Assembly (NCBI GenBank): GCA_902534325.1
Contig: CACAPQ010000024.1
Span: forward strand, 1 to 33,623
Direction: 5' to 3'
Length of the DNA stretch: 33,623 nt
Source: Paracoccaceae bacterium
Lineage (GTDB): Bacteria; Pseudomonadota; Alphaproteobacteria; Rhodobacterales; Rhodobacteraceae
Each line of letters starts with the position of its first letter. Position 1 is the stretch's first letter. Below are positions 17,092 through 26,683 of the stretch, one piece after another. The notes below the pieces were generated by a model, which saw only the letters and a program-made list of their open reading frames with translations, did no database searches and had not been told where the DNA came from. A program made the position numbers and the translations under genes.

Positions 17092-19632
17092 TCAGTAAAG
17101 GCCACCAGAAGTAAGAGTTCCTAAGCTTGCTGCACCACCAAAGGTTACAATTTCACCACTGGAACTTGTAGTATGAACAAGTTGCTCATCCTCTTCGGAA
17201 AAAAGGTCAATATTGCTTCCCATGGCAAAACCTCCATTGACAGCATCCCCAAATGTTGGCTCCTCTCCATCGCGAAAGTATTCAGCAACAACAAAATCAC
17301 CCTCGGCATTTTCATCTAAGCGATCGCCTGTAAGGCGATGAAGATTAATAAATTTGCCACCTTTCGGAACCTTAAACTCACCTCCACCATATTTCTTAAT
17401 CGCTGAAAGCATAAACTCATTAAATACCGGGCCACACGTACTGCCGCCACCAGTTCCTTTTCCAAGTGGGGTAGGTATGTCAAAACCTATGTAACAGCCA
17501 GCGACAATATTACTGGTAAATCCTACAAACCATGCATCTTTAGCTTGATTAGTTGTCCCTGTTTTGCCGGCCGTAGGCACAGGTAACTTCACTGTCCTAG
17601 ATGCTGTACCTCTAGTAACAACACCTTCCATCATTGACGTGAGCTGATAGGCCGTTACAGGATCCATAACTCTTTCTCTTTCTGAAATAATTTCTGGGCC
17701 CAAACCTGGTGGAAGCATATCGTTTATACAGTCATCACAGGTTCTTGGGTCATGCCTATAAACAGTTTTTCCATACCTATCTTGGATACGATCGACCAAT
17801 GTTGGCTCCACTCGCTCTCCCCCGTTCGCAAACATAGCATACGCAGCAACCATCTTATAAAGTGTAGTTTCTTCCGCACCCAAAGAATTAGCCAAATATG
17901 GACGCATATTGATATAAACACCGAAACGCTCAGCATAATCTGCTATAGTTTTCATTCCAACATCTTGAGCAACTCTGATAGTCATTAAATTTCTAGACTT
18001 TTCTATACCAGTCCTTAGAGGTGTTGGACCATAAAACTTATTTGAAGCATTCTTGGGCCGCCATAGACCTTCCGGCGTATTGAATTCGATTGGTGCGTCG
18101 ATAACTACGGTGGCAGGAGTATACTTACTGTCAAGCGCAGATGCATAGACAAATGGTTTAAAACTTGAACCTGGCTGACGATCTGCTTGCGTGGCGCGAT
18201 TAAAAACAGAATGGTCATAATCAAAGCCACCTTGCATGGCAAGAACACGGCCTGTGTTGACATCCATGGCCATGAACGCTCCCTGAACTTCGCTTATCTG
18301 TCTCAGTGTCCATCTCTTAAACTTTTTATTTTCATCAAGTAGTGCTCTTACATAAACAGCATCACCTAAAGACAAGATGTCCTGTGCATTTTTTGCCTTG
18401 AACTGCATACCTTCTTCATTGGTCTTTTTGTGAGCCCAAGTTACATCTTTATAAGAAATATAATGCCCTCTTGGATCGTCAGGAACTCCTTCTATCCCAA
18501 TGATTGCACTATCACCTTTGAATCCTAGAACAACAGCAGGGTACCAACGCCCATCTAAGTTGATTTTACGCGACATAGGAAGCTCAGAGAGCGCTTCTCT
18601 CCAATAACCTAACTGAGGCTCCGTCAATTTCAATCCAGTCCCTCTCCAAGCTCCTTGTTTCCTATCAAAAGCTTCAAGTGCCCTTTGCAATGAAGTAGCT
18701 GCAACACTCTGCATCTCTGGGTCCAGTGTTGCCCTAACTGTCATTCCGGAGGTAAAAAACTCTTCTTCACCAAAATTTCTACTCAGCTGCCTTCGAATTT
18801 CATCTGTAAAGTAGTCACGCGCAGGAAGAGAGGATTTAAATGAGGGAAAGTCACCATTTTGAACAGATTTTAGTGGCTTTTGAAGTTCCAGTTTATATTC
18901 CGTTTCGTTGAGATAGCCATTCTGCCACATTTCGCGGAGAACATAATTCCTTCTCTCTAATAAACGGTCTTTTTTTCTCACTGGATGAAATTTGGAGGGA
19001 GCTTTTGGTAGGGCAGCGAGAAACGCGGCCTCATGAGGAGCTAATTGGTCCAATGTTTTATTAAAATAAGTTTGGGCGGCAGCCGTTACACCGTAGGAGT
19101 TCTGTCCAAGAAAAATTTCATTCAAATATAGCTCAAGTATTTTACTTTTAGGTAGCGTATTCTCTATTCGCGTTGCTAATATTATTTCTTTAATTTTTCG
19201 CTCAGCTTGACGAGAGCCATCTAGCAAAAAGTTTTTCATAACTTGTTGAGTAATTGTTGATGCTCCCCTTACCACCTTTCCGCCAGAACGAACTGCATCA
19301 AAAATAGCTGAAATTATTCCTCGCACATCATAGCCGGGATGTGAGTAAAAATTTTTATCCTCCGCAGATATAAATGCATTTTTAATTGAAACCGGGACTT
19401 CATCAACAGGCGTAAAGAGCCTTCGTTCTCTAGCAAACTCATCTATTATTTGCCCCTCTACAGAGTAAATTCGGCTAATTGTTGGGGGTTTATACTGAGA
19501 TAGAGATTCATGACTTGGAAGATCTCGTCCATATATCCAAAAAACTGCTCCGATAGTAATAGCGGCTCCAATTACACCCAACGTTAGGATGGTAAAAACC
19601 GATCCAATAATATTTATTAACGGCCTAACCAA
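17092..19632 (-). CDS. mrcA: Penicillin-binding protein 1A (transglycosylase/transpeptidase)
   Basis: Bifunctional class A penicillin-binding protein that polymerises and crosslinks peptidoglycan. It has 846 residues and one N-terminal membrane anchor (about 9-33). The glycosyltransferase domain has the catalytic Glu91 in SAEDKNFYSHPG, with GASTITQQ and NEIFLGQNSYG after it. The transpeptidase domain has SxxK at 489-492 (SSFK), SxN at 546-548 (SRN) and KTG at 690-692. An insertion between the domains fits the 1A type. The start is TTG, supported by AAGGGA at good spacing and an in-frame stop two codons upstream. amiC lies upstream and prfB downstream on the same strand. Confidence 0.96.
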   Translation of the reverse strand: MVRPLINIIGSVFTILTLGVIGAAITIGAVFWIYGRDLPSHESLSQYKPPTISRIYSVEGQIIDEFARERRLFTPVDEVPVSIKNAFISAEDKNFYSHPGYDVRGIISAIFDAVRSGGKVVRGASTITQQVMKNFLLDGSRQAERKIKEIILATRIENTLPKSKILELYLNEIFLGQNSYGVTAAAQTYFNKTLDQLAPHEAAFLAALPKAPSKFHPVRKKDRLLERRNYVLREMWQNGYLNETEYKLELQKPLKSVQNGDFPSFKSSLPARDYFTDEIRRQLSRNFGEEEFFTSGMTVRATLDPEMQSVAATSLQRALEAFDRKQGAWRGTGLKLTEPQLGYWREALSELPMSRKINLDGRWYPAVVLGFKGDSAIIGIEGVPDDPRGHYISYKDVTWAHKKTNEEGMQFKAKNAQDILSLGDAVYVRALLDENKKFKRWTLRQISEVQGAFMAMDVNTGRVLAMQGGFDYDHSVFNRATQADRQPGSSFKPFVYASALDSKYTPATVVIDAPIEFNTPEGLWRPKNASNKFYGPTPLRTGIEKSRNLMTIRVAQDVGMKTIADYAERFGVYINMRPYLANSLGAEETTLYKMVAAYAMFANGGERVEPTLVDRIQDRYGKTVYRHDPRTCDDCINDMLPPGLGPEIISERERVMDPVTAYQLTSMMEGVVTRGTASRTVKLPVPTAGKTGTTNQAKDAWFVGFTSNIVAGCYIGFDIPTPLGKGTGGGSTCGPVFNEFMLSAIKKYGGGEFKVPKGGKFINLHRLTGDRLDENAEGDFVVAEYFRDGEEPTFGDAVNGGFAMGSNIDLFSEEDEQLVHTTSSSGEIVTFGGAASLGTLTSGGLY

Positions 19633-19691
19633 TGTTTATCCCTTAACAGTCTCAAATGTAGTGAGCAAATTACTCATGCTCTAGAATACTT

Positions 19692-19720
19692 ACAATATGT
19701 TTTTGATTAAATAGGTCCAA
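19692..19720 (-). promoter_or_regulatory. Possible mrcA promoter
   Basis: On the minus strand TTGGAC (19715-19720) and TATTGT (19692-19697) are separated by exactly 17 bases, about 60 bases before the TTG start, inside the amiC-mrcA gap. The match to the housekeeping consensus is partial (three and four of six). Confidence 0.3.
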
Positions 19721-19728
19721 TTTTAAGA

Positions 19729-20934
19729 TTATTCCTTTTTTAAAAATTTCTGCTGTTTATCTTTTATTTGCCAACGTGATATTGCTTCAGCAAGTGCATC
19801 AGCAAATTCTACTCGCCACTGTGGTGTAATTAAATTTTGTAAATCAGAGGATGTAGACATAAAGCCCGCCTCTATTAGAATTGACGGAATATCTGGAGAT
19901 TTTAAAACGGAAAATGCTGCATATCTTAACGGCTGCGAACTGAGCTCTGTAATTTGTTCCTTAAATACTTGAAGAATAAAAGAGGCGATAGCCTCATTTC
20001 TTGGTTTTGTTTCTTGCCTCGCCATGTCAATTAAAACAGAAGCGACCTGACTATCTATGCCACTCAAATCAACATCTCTTAAAATTTCTGACCTATCATG
20101 CCTTGAAGCCAGCTGAGCGCTCATTTTATCAGTTGCATTTTCACTTAAAAGATAAACCGTCGTGCCACTTGCCTCACCTTCAATTACAGCGTCTGCATGC
20201 AATGAAATAAATAAATCTGCACCAGATTGTGTTGCAATTGTTATTCGATCATCAAGAGAAAGAAATACGTCCTCGTTCCTAGTCAAAACCACCTCAAATT
20301 CAGTGTTTCTAATTAAACTTTCTTTGACCGCTGCGGCTAACTCCAACATTAGATTAGACTCACGATAACCACTGGCCTCAGCACCGGGATCTTTACCACC
20401 GTGCCCAGGGTCCAAAACAACTACAAATTCCTTATTTTCAATGACCGCAATTTTTTCTTTTTGTTCCGAATTTTCACTCTTTAAGAAATTTTTACTGTTT
20501 AAATTTTCTGATTTAAAAATATCTTCAGACACTGATTTTAATAAAATTGATAGAATTGCACTACCGTCGCTTGGATCAATTCTCATCTCTGTGTTATCGA
20601 TAGTCCAGTAGTCTTCAAATTGGATTGAAAGCCTTGACCATTCAGAGTCTAATTCTTCAACTTTTATAAGTTTTATATTCTTACTGCGATTAAGTTTTCG
20701 TAGATCTATCTGATCAAATCTCACTATACTGAAATCAATGATTAAACTTATTGGTTCCTTCAAAAAGCTCATTTTGTAAGGAACTCCCTGGCTTAATTTA
20801 AGATTAATTTCAAGACCTCCAAAAAACCGATCTTTAGCAAAAGAATCTTCATTCAGTAATCTTGCAGAACTAACTTCTGATGCTGCTGGAACAGCTAATA
20901 TTAAAAAAAAGACGGTATAGAAAAGATTTTTCAA
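19729..20934 (-). CDS. amiC: Periplasmic N-acetylmuramoyl-L-alanine amidase (AmiC type)
   Basis: Zinc amidase that removes stem peptides from peptidoglycan, mainly during cell separation. It has 401 residues. A signal peptide (cleavage near AAS at 17-19) is followed by an AMIN-like targeting domain at about 25-135. A polar linker leads to an Amidase_3 domain from about 170. The zinc and catalytic residues are His178 (DPGHGGKDPG), Glu192 (YRESN), His246 (SLHADA) and Glu355 (LIEAGFMS). The start is TTG overlapping the aminotransferase stop as TTGA, with GAGG six bases upstream, which implies translational coupling. mrcA follows, so wall-cutting and wall-building enzymes are adjacent. It could be called amiA/B/C; the AMIN domain favours AmiC/B. 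Confidence 0.93.
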   Translation of the reverse strand: MKNLFYTVFFLILAVPAASEVSSARLLNEDSFAKDRFFGGLEINLKLSQGVPYKMSFLKEPISLIIDFSIVRFDQIDLRKLNRSKNIKLIKVEELDSEWSRLSIQFEDYWTIDNTEMRIDPSDGSAILSILLKSVSEDIFKSENLNSKNFLKSENSEQKEKIAVIENKEFVVVLDPGHGGKDPGAEASGYRESNLMLELAAAVKESLIRNTEFEVVLTRNEDVFLSLDDRITIATQSGADLFISLHADAVIEGEASGTTVYLLSENATDKMSAQLASRHDRSEILRDVDLSGIDSQVASVLIDMARQETKPRNEAIASFILQVFKEQITELSSQPLRYAAFSVLKSPDIPSILIEAGFMSTSSDLQNLITPQWRVEFADALAEAISRWQIKDKQQKFLKKE

Positions 20935-22082
20935 AAATATCCTCGTTTTTTCATAAATTGGCCTAGCCTAGTCATACCCGCCTTTATTTCATCAGTCGAT
21001 CTAGCATAAGAAATTCTAATGGTCGTTTTGCCTCTCTCTGGATCGAAATCTACGCCTGGGGTTATAGCCACTCCAACTTCTTTTAAGACATCATTACAAA
21101 ACGATAAGCTGTCATCACTATATTTAGAGATATCTATGTAGAAATAAAAAGCTCCATCGGGAGGTGCAAAGCTTTGTAATCCTATATGTTGCAACCCGTC
21201 CATGATAATTTGACGATTTTTGTGATAGATATTTAAATTTTGAGAAAGCTCGTCTTCACAAGACATAGCTTCCAAAGCTGCAACCTGAGAAACATGCGGA
21301 GAACATATAAATAAATTTTGAGCTAGGCGCTCTACCAATCTAATATGGTTTTGGGGAACCACCATCCAACCGACGCGCCATCCAGTCATCGAAAAAAACT
21401 TCGAAAAAGAATTGATCACATAGCACTCATCGGTAACTTCTAAGGCTGAAACAGCTCTTTTTTCATATTGAATGCCGTGATATATTTCATCACTTATGAA
21501 ATTTGCTCCAATAGAATTAGATGCGTCTATTAAATCAGTAAGCTCATCCTTACTCAACATCGTGCCAGTGGGGTTTGAAGGTGATGCAACGAGCAATCCA
21601 TCTAAATTTTGAGACACAACATCTTTTGCAGTAGGTTGAAATTTATTTTTAACATTTGTCACGATATCAACTGGTGAAATTCCAAGCGATTTCAAAATTT
21701 GTCGATAACTGGGGTAACCAGGAGCACCTATGCCTACTCTCGCACCTTCCTCAAACAGAGCGGTAAAAGATAGGATGAAAGCACCGGAAGAACCTGATGT
21801 TACAATAACACGGGAAGGGTCTATATCTAAATTGTACCAGCGGCCGTATAAATTCGAGATTTTTTTTCTTAATTCTGGTAATCCTAGCGCAACAGTATAT
21901 CCAAGAGGGTTGCTTTTAATAATTTGAGATGTTCGCTCTAAGGCACCAGATGGTGCTGCCGTACTTGGCTGGCCAACTTCCATATGAATAATTTTACGGC
22001 CACCTTCTTCAGCTTTTCTGGCATTTTCCATCACATCCATAACAATAAATGGATCCACATTTCCTCTCATCGAGTATTTCAT
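20931..22082 (-). CDS. PLP-dependent class I/II aminotransferase
   Basis: Fold-type I aminotransferase of the aspartate aminotransferase family. The 383-residue protein has the PLP-ring segment near ASPSNPTGT (166-174), SDEIYHGIQY at 197-206, and the Schiff-base Lys228 in NSFSKFFSMTGWRVGW. The C-terminal arginine needed for carboxylate binding is in TTIRISYARS. AGGA precedes the ATG. It is the first gene of the long minus-strand run and overlaps amiC by 4 bases. The substrate cannot be fixed from sequence; the family includes aspartate, alanine and N-succinyldiaminopimelate aminotransferases. Being next to wall genes makes a role in diaminopimelate or D-amino-acid supply a guess only. Confidence 0.9.
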   Translation of the reverse strand: MKYSMRGNVDPFIVMDVMENARKAEEGGRKIIHMEVGQPSTAAPSGALERTSQIIKSNPLGYTVALGLPELRKKISNLYGRWYNLDIDPSRVIVTSGSSGAFILSFTALFEEGARVGIGAPGYPSYRQILKSLGISPVDIVTNVKNKFQPTAKDVVSQNLDGLLVASPSNPTGTMLSKDELTDLIDASNSIGANFISDEIYHGIQYEKRAVSALEVTDECYVINSFSKFFSMTGWRVGWMVVPQNHIRLVERLAQNLFICSPHVSQVAALEAMSCEDELSQNLNIYHKNRQIIMDGLQHIGLQSFAPPDGAFYFYIDISKYSDDSLSFCNDVLKEVGVAITPGVDFDPERGKTTIRISYARSTDEIKAGMTRLGQFMKKRGYF

Positions 22083-22313
22083 ATGATTACTTTCCTATGT
22101 TTTTGTCTGAGCTTTACCAAATAAATCAGCTTCGACTGTCGGTAGACTCGATAACAAATTTTTATCTTATTTTTTAATCTAATTTAGAAGGTTGCACTAT
22201 TTAAAAATTGATTTAACCCTGTGGAACGTGGTTGGAAAATAAATTAATCATATTTAAGAAAATGCAATCTCTAAAAGCCACATTCGAGGTAATCCAAAGA
22301 ATAGGTCCAAACA
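22083..22313. other. 231-base divergent intergenic region
   Basis: Separates the minus-strand aminotransferase run from the plus-strand dsbA-like gene and must hold a promoter in each direction. I see AT-rich sequence but no convincing -35/-10 pair. A 19-codon reading frame (22262-22321) ends inside the start of the dsbA-like gene; see the findings. Confidence 0.4.
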
Positions 22314-23051
22314 ATGTTTAGAATAGTAATTTCGTTTATATTTTTAATGGCAACTCAATCATTTGCTTTAGACCTCTCTAAAATGAGCGCAGCAGAAAGA
22401 GCGCTTTTGCAGGAGGAAATTCGACTGTACCTACTGGAAAATCCTGAAATTATTATGGAAGCCGTTGAAGTGTTGCGGAAAAAAGAACAGCAAGCGGCTA
22501 TCCAATCTGATTTTGAGTTAGTGAAAAAGAATAAAAAGGCTATTTTTGAAGATGGCTTTTCGTTCATAGGCGGGAATCCAAATGGGGATATCACGCTGGT
22601 GGAGTTTGTTGATTACAGATGTGGTTATTGCAAAAAAGCGCATAATGAGGTGGAAAAGCTTCTTAGTACCGATGGTAATATTCGATTTGTGATAAAGGAG
22701 TTTCCCATACTGGGCGAAGACTCTTTGATGTTATCTAAATTTGCTTTGGCGGTTAAAATCGTTCATGGCGATGAAATGTATAAGCTGGTACACGACATTT
22801 TAATCAAAATGAAATCTCCACCAAGTGAGAAAGCCTTCGATCAAATTATGAATAACCTAAATTTAGATGCCGACCGTGTTGAAAGAAAAATGGAAAGTAA
22901 TGAGGTCAATGGAATGATTGCTTATACACGCACTCTGGCTGAAAGGCTGAAAATAAGCGGAACTCCAACCTTCGTTATGAATGATGAATTAATTCGGGGC
23001 TATGTCCCGTTCGATGCTTTAATTAATATTGTTGATAATAAAAGAGACTAA
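22314..23051 (+). CDS. Exported DsbA-like thiol oxidoreductase
   Basis: Periplasmic thioredoxin-fold protein of the DsbA/Com1 group that probably forms or shuffles disulfides. It has 245 residues with a signal peptide at about 1-19 (after SFA). A helical N-terminal extension at 22-75 (ALLQEEIRLYLLENPEII) is typical of this group. The active site is CGYC at Cys103 and Cys106 in VDYRCGYCKKAH, with the cis-proline Pro218 in SGTPTFV. An inserted helical domain lies between. The ATG lacks a strong ribosome-binding site. Its 3' end overlaps the convergent hydrolase gene by 33 bases. DsbA-like oxidase is the best reading; a DsbC-like isomerase is less likely, as there is no dimerisation domain. Confidence 0.9.
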   Translation: MFRIVISFIFLMATQSFALDLSKMSAAERALLQEEIRLYLLENPEIIMEAVEVLRKKEQQAAIQSDFELVKKNKKAIFEDGFSFIGGNPNGDITLVEFVDYRCGYCKKAHNEVEKLLSTDGNIRFVIKEFPILGEDSLMLSKFALAVKIVHGDEMYKLVHDILIKMKSPPSEKAFDQIMNNLNLDADRVERKMESNEVNGMIAYTRTLAERLKISGTPTFVMNDELIRGYVPFDALINIVDNKRD

Positions 23052-23906
23052 AGCCCTTACAGTTTCTCGTGGGTGTTGATCAGGGAAAAAGTGCCCGCCC
23101 TCCATGGGCTTTTTTTCGATATTTGAAAAATTTTTACTCCAAGTTGCTGGAACATCGAAGTGCCGAGCCATTGCTCCAGTCTTACCCCACATTACGCAAG
23201 CTGGGATCTGAAGACAACGATTTCGATCCTCTGTATCAAGAGCCCAGTCGAAATGTATTGCTGCTCTATAATCGTCACACATTGCACGAATTGTGTCTGC
23301 GTTATTCCAAGATTTTCTGTATTGGGTGAGTTTTTCTGGGTCGAAGCTGTCAAGATTTGCTCCGCCCCAACCCAAAAGACAAGATTCATAAAAATAGTCA
23401 GGATCCGCAGCAATCAATTTTTCTGGTAAAGGTGATTGTTGGGCCAAAAATAACCAATGATAATAGCTTTGAGCAACCTGCGTCGTTAACTTAGAAAGCA
23501 AAAGTTCGGTGGGAACTATATCCATAAGAGTAATTGTTTTTATTCTATCAGTCTCGTCGAGTGCCATTCTATGAGCTACTCGCCCTCCCCTATCGTGACC
23601 CACAATATGAAACCTTTTAAAGCCCAAGTGCGACATTAATTGAAATTGGTCTTCAGCCATATGTCTAAAACTAAAATTTTCAACACCCTTAGGCTTTTCC
23701 GAATTACCATAACCTCTTAGATCAGAACAGATAATAGGATAATTGTCAGGAAACTTGTCTGCTATTCCTGCCCACATTGCATGAGTTTGCGGAAATCCGT
23801 GAAGAAACAAAATCGCATTTTCAGATGCGTTATGATTATTTTTTATCCTAAAATTTATTTCTACACCATTCACTTTGGCATTATAGCGGTCGAAATCATC
23901 AAACAT
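23019..23906 (-). CDS. Alpha/beta hydrolase, fluoroacetate/haloacetate dehalogenase-like
   Basis: Cytoplasmic alpha/beta-hydrolase of 295 residues. The oxyanion motif is LHGFPQTHAMW, followed by DLRGYGNSEKP. The nucleophile is an aspartate, Asp105 in VGHDRGGRVAHR, rather than a serine. The pattern matches fluoroacetate dehalogenases as I know them: nucleophile Asp105 followed by Arg106 and Arg109 (carboxylate binding), acid Asp129, halide-binding His150 and Trp151 with Tyr213, and base His272 in EGGHFF. The same nucleophile pattern occurs in some epoxide hydrolases, but those lack the His-Trp pair and use two tyrosines. The start overlaps the stop of the M20 peptidase by 8 bases, so the two are coupled. 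The 3' end overlaps the dsbA-like gene. Confidence 0.85.
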   Translation of the reverse strand: MFDDFDRYNAKVNGVEINFRIKNNHNASENAILFLHGFPQTHAMWAGIADKFPDNYPIICSDLRGYGNSEKPKGVENFSFRHMAEDQFQLMSHLGFKRFHIVGHDRGGRVAHRMALDETDRIKTITLMDIVPTELLLSKLTTQVAQSYYHWLFLAQQSPLPEKLIAADPDYFYESCLLGWGGANLDSFDPEKLTQYRKSWNNADTIRAMCDDYRAAIHFDWALDTEDRNRCLQIPACVMWGKTGAMARHFDVPATWSKNFSNIEKKPMEGGHFFPDQHPRETVRALVSFIINNIN

Positions 23907-25284
23907 TTTGCAACTCAGAAAAGGAATTTATCACTCGTACCCAGCTACGGATACCTTTTCGAAAACTCTCAAGATCATATTTCTCGTTCGGGCTATGAAT
24001 TTGGTCATCATCTTTAGCGAACCCTATTAGAATTGGATCTACCCCCGTTATTTGCTGGAAATGACCAGCAATCGGAATAGAACCGCCGCAACCAACGAAA
24101 GCGGCCTCAATTCCCCATTCTTCTGAAATCGCTTCTCTTGCTTTTTCAAACTCTGGAGATGAGGTATCCATTTGGCTGGCTTTTGAGGCTTCATGCTCTA
24201 AAAATGTAACTGTACAGTCAATGGGGACAAGATTTTGAATCATTTTTCGGAAAGACTTGCGGATTTTAAAAGGATCTTGGTTTCCTACCAATCTAAAGCT
24301 TATTTTTGCTGAGGCTTGGGATGGTAAAACCGTTTTAAATCCCTCATTGATATAACCAGATTTTATGCCATTAATTTCACAAGTTGGTCTCGACCATATC
24401 ATCTCAAGCGGAGACCTACCTTTTTCTCCTGCTGGTATAGATAAACCAACGTCACTAAGGAATTGACCATGTTTGAAATTTAGACTTTCCCATTGATCTT
24501 TAATATTTTGGGATAATTCTGAAACGCCATCGTAAAAACCTGGTATTGTTACAGTGCCATCTTTATCATGCAGAGCAGATAAAACATTAGTAAGTAGTCG
24601 TGCTGGGTTGGTAGAAATACCTCCGTACATTCCAGAATGAAGATCTTTATCTGGTCCGGTTATAATAATTTCTTCTTTAAGAATGCCCCTCAACATCGTT
24701 ACAATCGAAGGGACTCTACTTTCAAATAACCAAGTATCGCATATTAGAACAATATCTGAAGATATTTCCTTTTTATATTTTTTCATGAATGGAACTAAGT
24801 TTGGAGATCCGCTTTCTTCTTCACCCTCAAAGAAAAAAGTGACCTTAAATGGAAGTGAACCATTTTGAGCAATCCAGACCCTGCAAGCTTCAACAAACGT
24901 CATTAGTTGCCCTTTATCATCTGATGATCCACGAGCACGTATAACAGATCCGCTTGGCAGTTTTTCGATAATCGGTTCAAATGGGTCATTGTCCCATAAT
25001 TCTAATGGGTCAACAGGCTGCACATCGTAATGTCCGTAAAATAGGATGTGGGGCCCACTGTCAGATCCTAAGTCTCCTAAAACTAAGGGATGTCCCCCTG
25101 TTTCATATTTTTCTACTTTTGCGCCAAAAGATTTTAGATCCGCAACTAACCAATCTGCCGCTTCAGCACAGTCTTTTTCAAACTCGGGATCGGTGGATAT
25201 TGATTTTATTTTCAGAAAATCAAACAGCCTATTGAGATTTTGTTCCATTTCACTGTCTATGCGCGACAAAGTGGCATCTAGCAT
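23899..25284 (-). CDS. M20-family metallopeptidase (dipeptidase-like)
   Basis: Di-zinc hydrolase of the M20 family, closest in style to the dipeptidase/CNDP branch, with 461 residues. The first metal motif is YGHYDVQP (His85, Asp87), the bridging aspartate is in ARGSSDDKGQ (Asp122), and the general base/metal pair is in EGEEESGS (Glu155, Glu156). A dimerisation (lid) domain with HSGMYGGISTNPA occupies the middle, and a final histidine lies near DQIHSPNEK. No signal peptide, so cytoplasmic. It is transcribed with the dehalogenase-like gene, which overlaps its stop by 8 bases. It diverges from hemA over 154 bases. Substrate unassigned; the family also includes deacylases. Confidence 0.92.
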   Translation of the reverse strand: MLDATLSRIDSEMEQNLNRLFDFLKIKSISTDPEFEKDCAEAADWLVADLKSFGAKVEKYETGGHPLVLGDLGSDSGPHILFYGHYDVQPVDPLELWDNDPFEPIIEKLPSGSVIRARGSSDDKGQLMTFVEACRVWIAQNGSLPFKVTFFFEGEEESGSPNLVPFMKKYKKEISSDIVLICDTWLFESRVPSIVTMLRGILKEEIIITGPDKDLHSGMYGGISTNPARLLTNVLSALHDKDGTVTIPGFYDGVSELSQNIKDQWESLNFKHGQFLSDVGLSIPAGEKGRSPLEMIWSRPTCEINGIKSGYINEGFKTVLPSQASAKISFRLVGNQDPFKIRKSFRKMIQNLVPIDCTVTFLEHEASKASQMDTSSPEFEKAREAISEEWGIEAAFVGCGGSIPIAGHFQQITGVDPILIGFAKDDDQIHSPNEKYDLESFRKGIRSWVRVINSFSELQNV

Positions 25285-25398
25285 CTATTGAAACCCTCAT
25301 ATTTACGAATATCTATAGCGTATTAAAAATTTAGCCTAGATGTTGATTGTGGCACGAACAAGGCAAAAAATTAAAGTGTAAATTTAGATTAATAAACT

Positions 25399-25416
25399 TT
25401 GATAATTTAGCATCAA
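25399..25416. promoter_or_regulatory. Dyad upstream of hemA
   Basis: TTGAT-N8-ATCAA, a perfect 5-base inverted repeat 22 bases before the hemA start. The half-sites equal those of FNR-type regulators, but the spacer is 8 bases rather than the usual 4, so an FNR call is not justified. It may be an operator of another kind or chance. Confidence 0.25.
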
Positions 25417-25438
25417 GGTCAAAAAAAGAAAACGTCTG

Positions 25439-26683
25439 ATGACAAAAGAAATAGATAAAAGTTTTTATGACCGCAAACTGGGCGCTGCGTTAGAGACCCT
25501 GCATTCAGAAGGAAGGTATCGCACTTTCATTGAAATAGAACGCTCCAGGGGCAACTTCCCAAGTGCTAGATGGGTTTCAGAAAATAGTATTGAGAAATCC
25601 GTTACTGTGTGGTGCGGTAACGATTATCTTGGCATGGGGCAAAGCAGCATTGTTTTAGAAGCAATGCAGGATGCCCTAACAAGCACAGGTGCTGGCTCTG
25701 GGGGTACGAGAAATATATCTGGAACAACCTTGCATCATAAAAAACTCGAATATGAATTGGCTAGCCTACATCGCAAAGAGGCTTGTCTACTTTTCACAAG
25801 CGCCTATGTAGCCAACGACTCAGCTCTTTCAACTCTCACAAAACTATTTCCCGGTTTAATTATATATTCTGATGAATTGAATCACGCTTCTATGATCGAA
25901 GGAATACGAAGGAATGGCGGTGAACGAAGGATTTTTCTTCACAACAATGTAGGTCACTTGCGTAAACTCTTAGAGGCTGATGATCCAAAAGCACCTAAAC
26001 TTATAGCTTTTGAATCCATTTACTCTATGGACGGCGATTTCGCGCCGATTGAGGAAATATGTAATTTAGCAGAGGAATTTACAGCCTTAACATATATTGA
26101 TGAGGTACACGCCGTTGGAATGTATGGGGAAACTGGTGGTGGAGTAGCTGAACGGGATAATCTACTTTCTCGTATTGATGTTATTAATGGAACTTTAGCA
26201 AAAGCTTTTGGAGTAATGGGAGGGTATATCGCTTCATCGGAGAAACTATGCGATGCCCTAAGGTCGTATGCGCCGGGATTTATATTTACAACCTCGTTAC
26301 CACCTGCAATTGCTGCTGGCGCGGCCGCTTCTGTAATGCACTTGAAAACTAACCAGATGCTGCGAGGACAACATCAGTTACAAGCAAAGCTTTTGAAAAC
26401 GAGACTGAAGGCTGTTGGCCTTCCGATAATTGATCATGGAAGCCATATAATCCCAGTTGTGGTCGGAAACCCTATTCATACGAAAAAACTTTCTGATATG
26501 CTCTTGTCTGATTTTGATATTTATGTGCAACCAATAAACTACCCAACCGTTCCACGAGGCACCGAACGTCTTCGGTTTACTCCATCTCCTGTGCATGGAT
26601 CAGAAGAGATTGAACACTTGGTAGCATCAATGGACTACCTCTGGTCTCATTGTGCGCTGAACCGTGCCGAGTTGTGCGCATAA
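25439..26683 (+). CDS. hemA: 5-aminolevulinate synthase
   Basis: PLP enzyme that condenses glycine and succinyl-CoA to 5-aminolevulinate, the first step of haem and other tetrapyrroles by the C4 pathway typical of alphaproteobacteria. It has 414 residues. [11 protein letters not shown] is at 58-68, [11 protein letters not shown] at 86-96, [12 protein letters not shown] at 219-230, and the Schiff-base Lys255 is in [16 protein letters not shown]. The end motif [12 protein letters not shown] distinguishes ALA synthase from related oxoamine synthases. The start region has no clear ribosome-binding site. It leads a co-oriented group with rodZ-like, ispG and dgkA. Haem made here may be the counterpart of the degradation enzyme at 31290. 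Confidence 0.96.
   Translation: MTKEIDKSFYDRKLGAALETLHSEGRYRTFIEIERSRGNFPSARWVSENSIEKSVTVWCGNDYLGMGQSSIVLEAMQDALTSTGAGSGGTRNISGTTLHHKKLEYELASLHRKEACLLFTSAYVANDSALSTLTKLFPGLIIYSDELNHASMIEGIRRNGGERRIFLHNNVGHLRKLLEADDPKAPKLIAFESIYSMDGDFAPIEEICNLAEEFTALTYIDEVHAVGMYGETGGGVAERDNLLSRIDVINGTLAKAFGVMGGYIASSEKLCDALRSYAPGFIFTTSLPPAIAAGAAASVMHLKTNQMLRGQHQLQAKLLKTRLKAVGLPIIDHGSHIIPVVVGNPIHTKKLSDMLLSDFDIYVQPINYPTVPRGTERLRFTPSPVHGSEEIEHLVASMDYLWSHCALNRAELCA

Noticed and set aside
17724-17988. Overlapping open frames within mrcA
   Set aside because: Both lie over the conserved transpeptidase domain and show no domain or ribosome-binding site.
25399-25416. FNR box before hemA
   Set aside because: Half-sites fit, but the spacer is 8 bases instead of 4.
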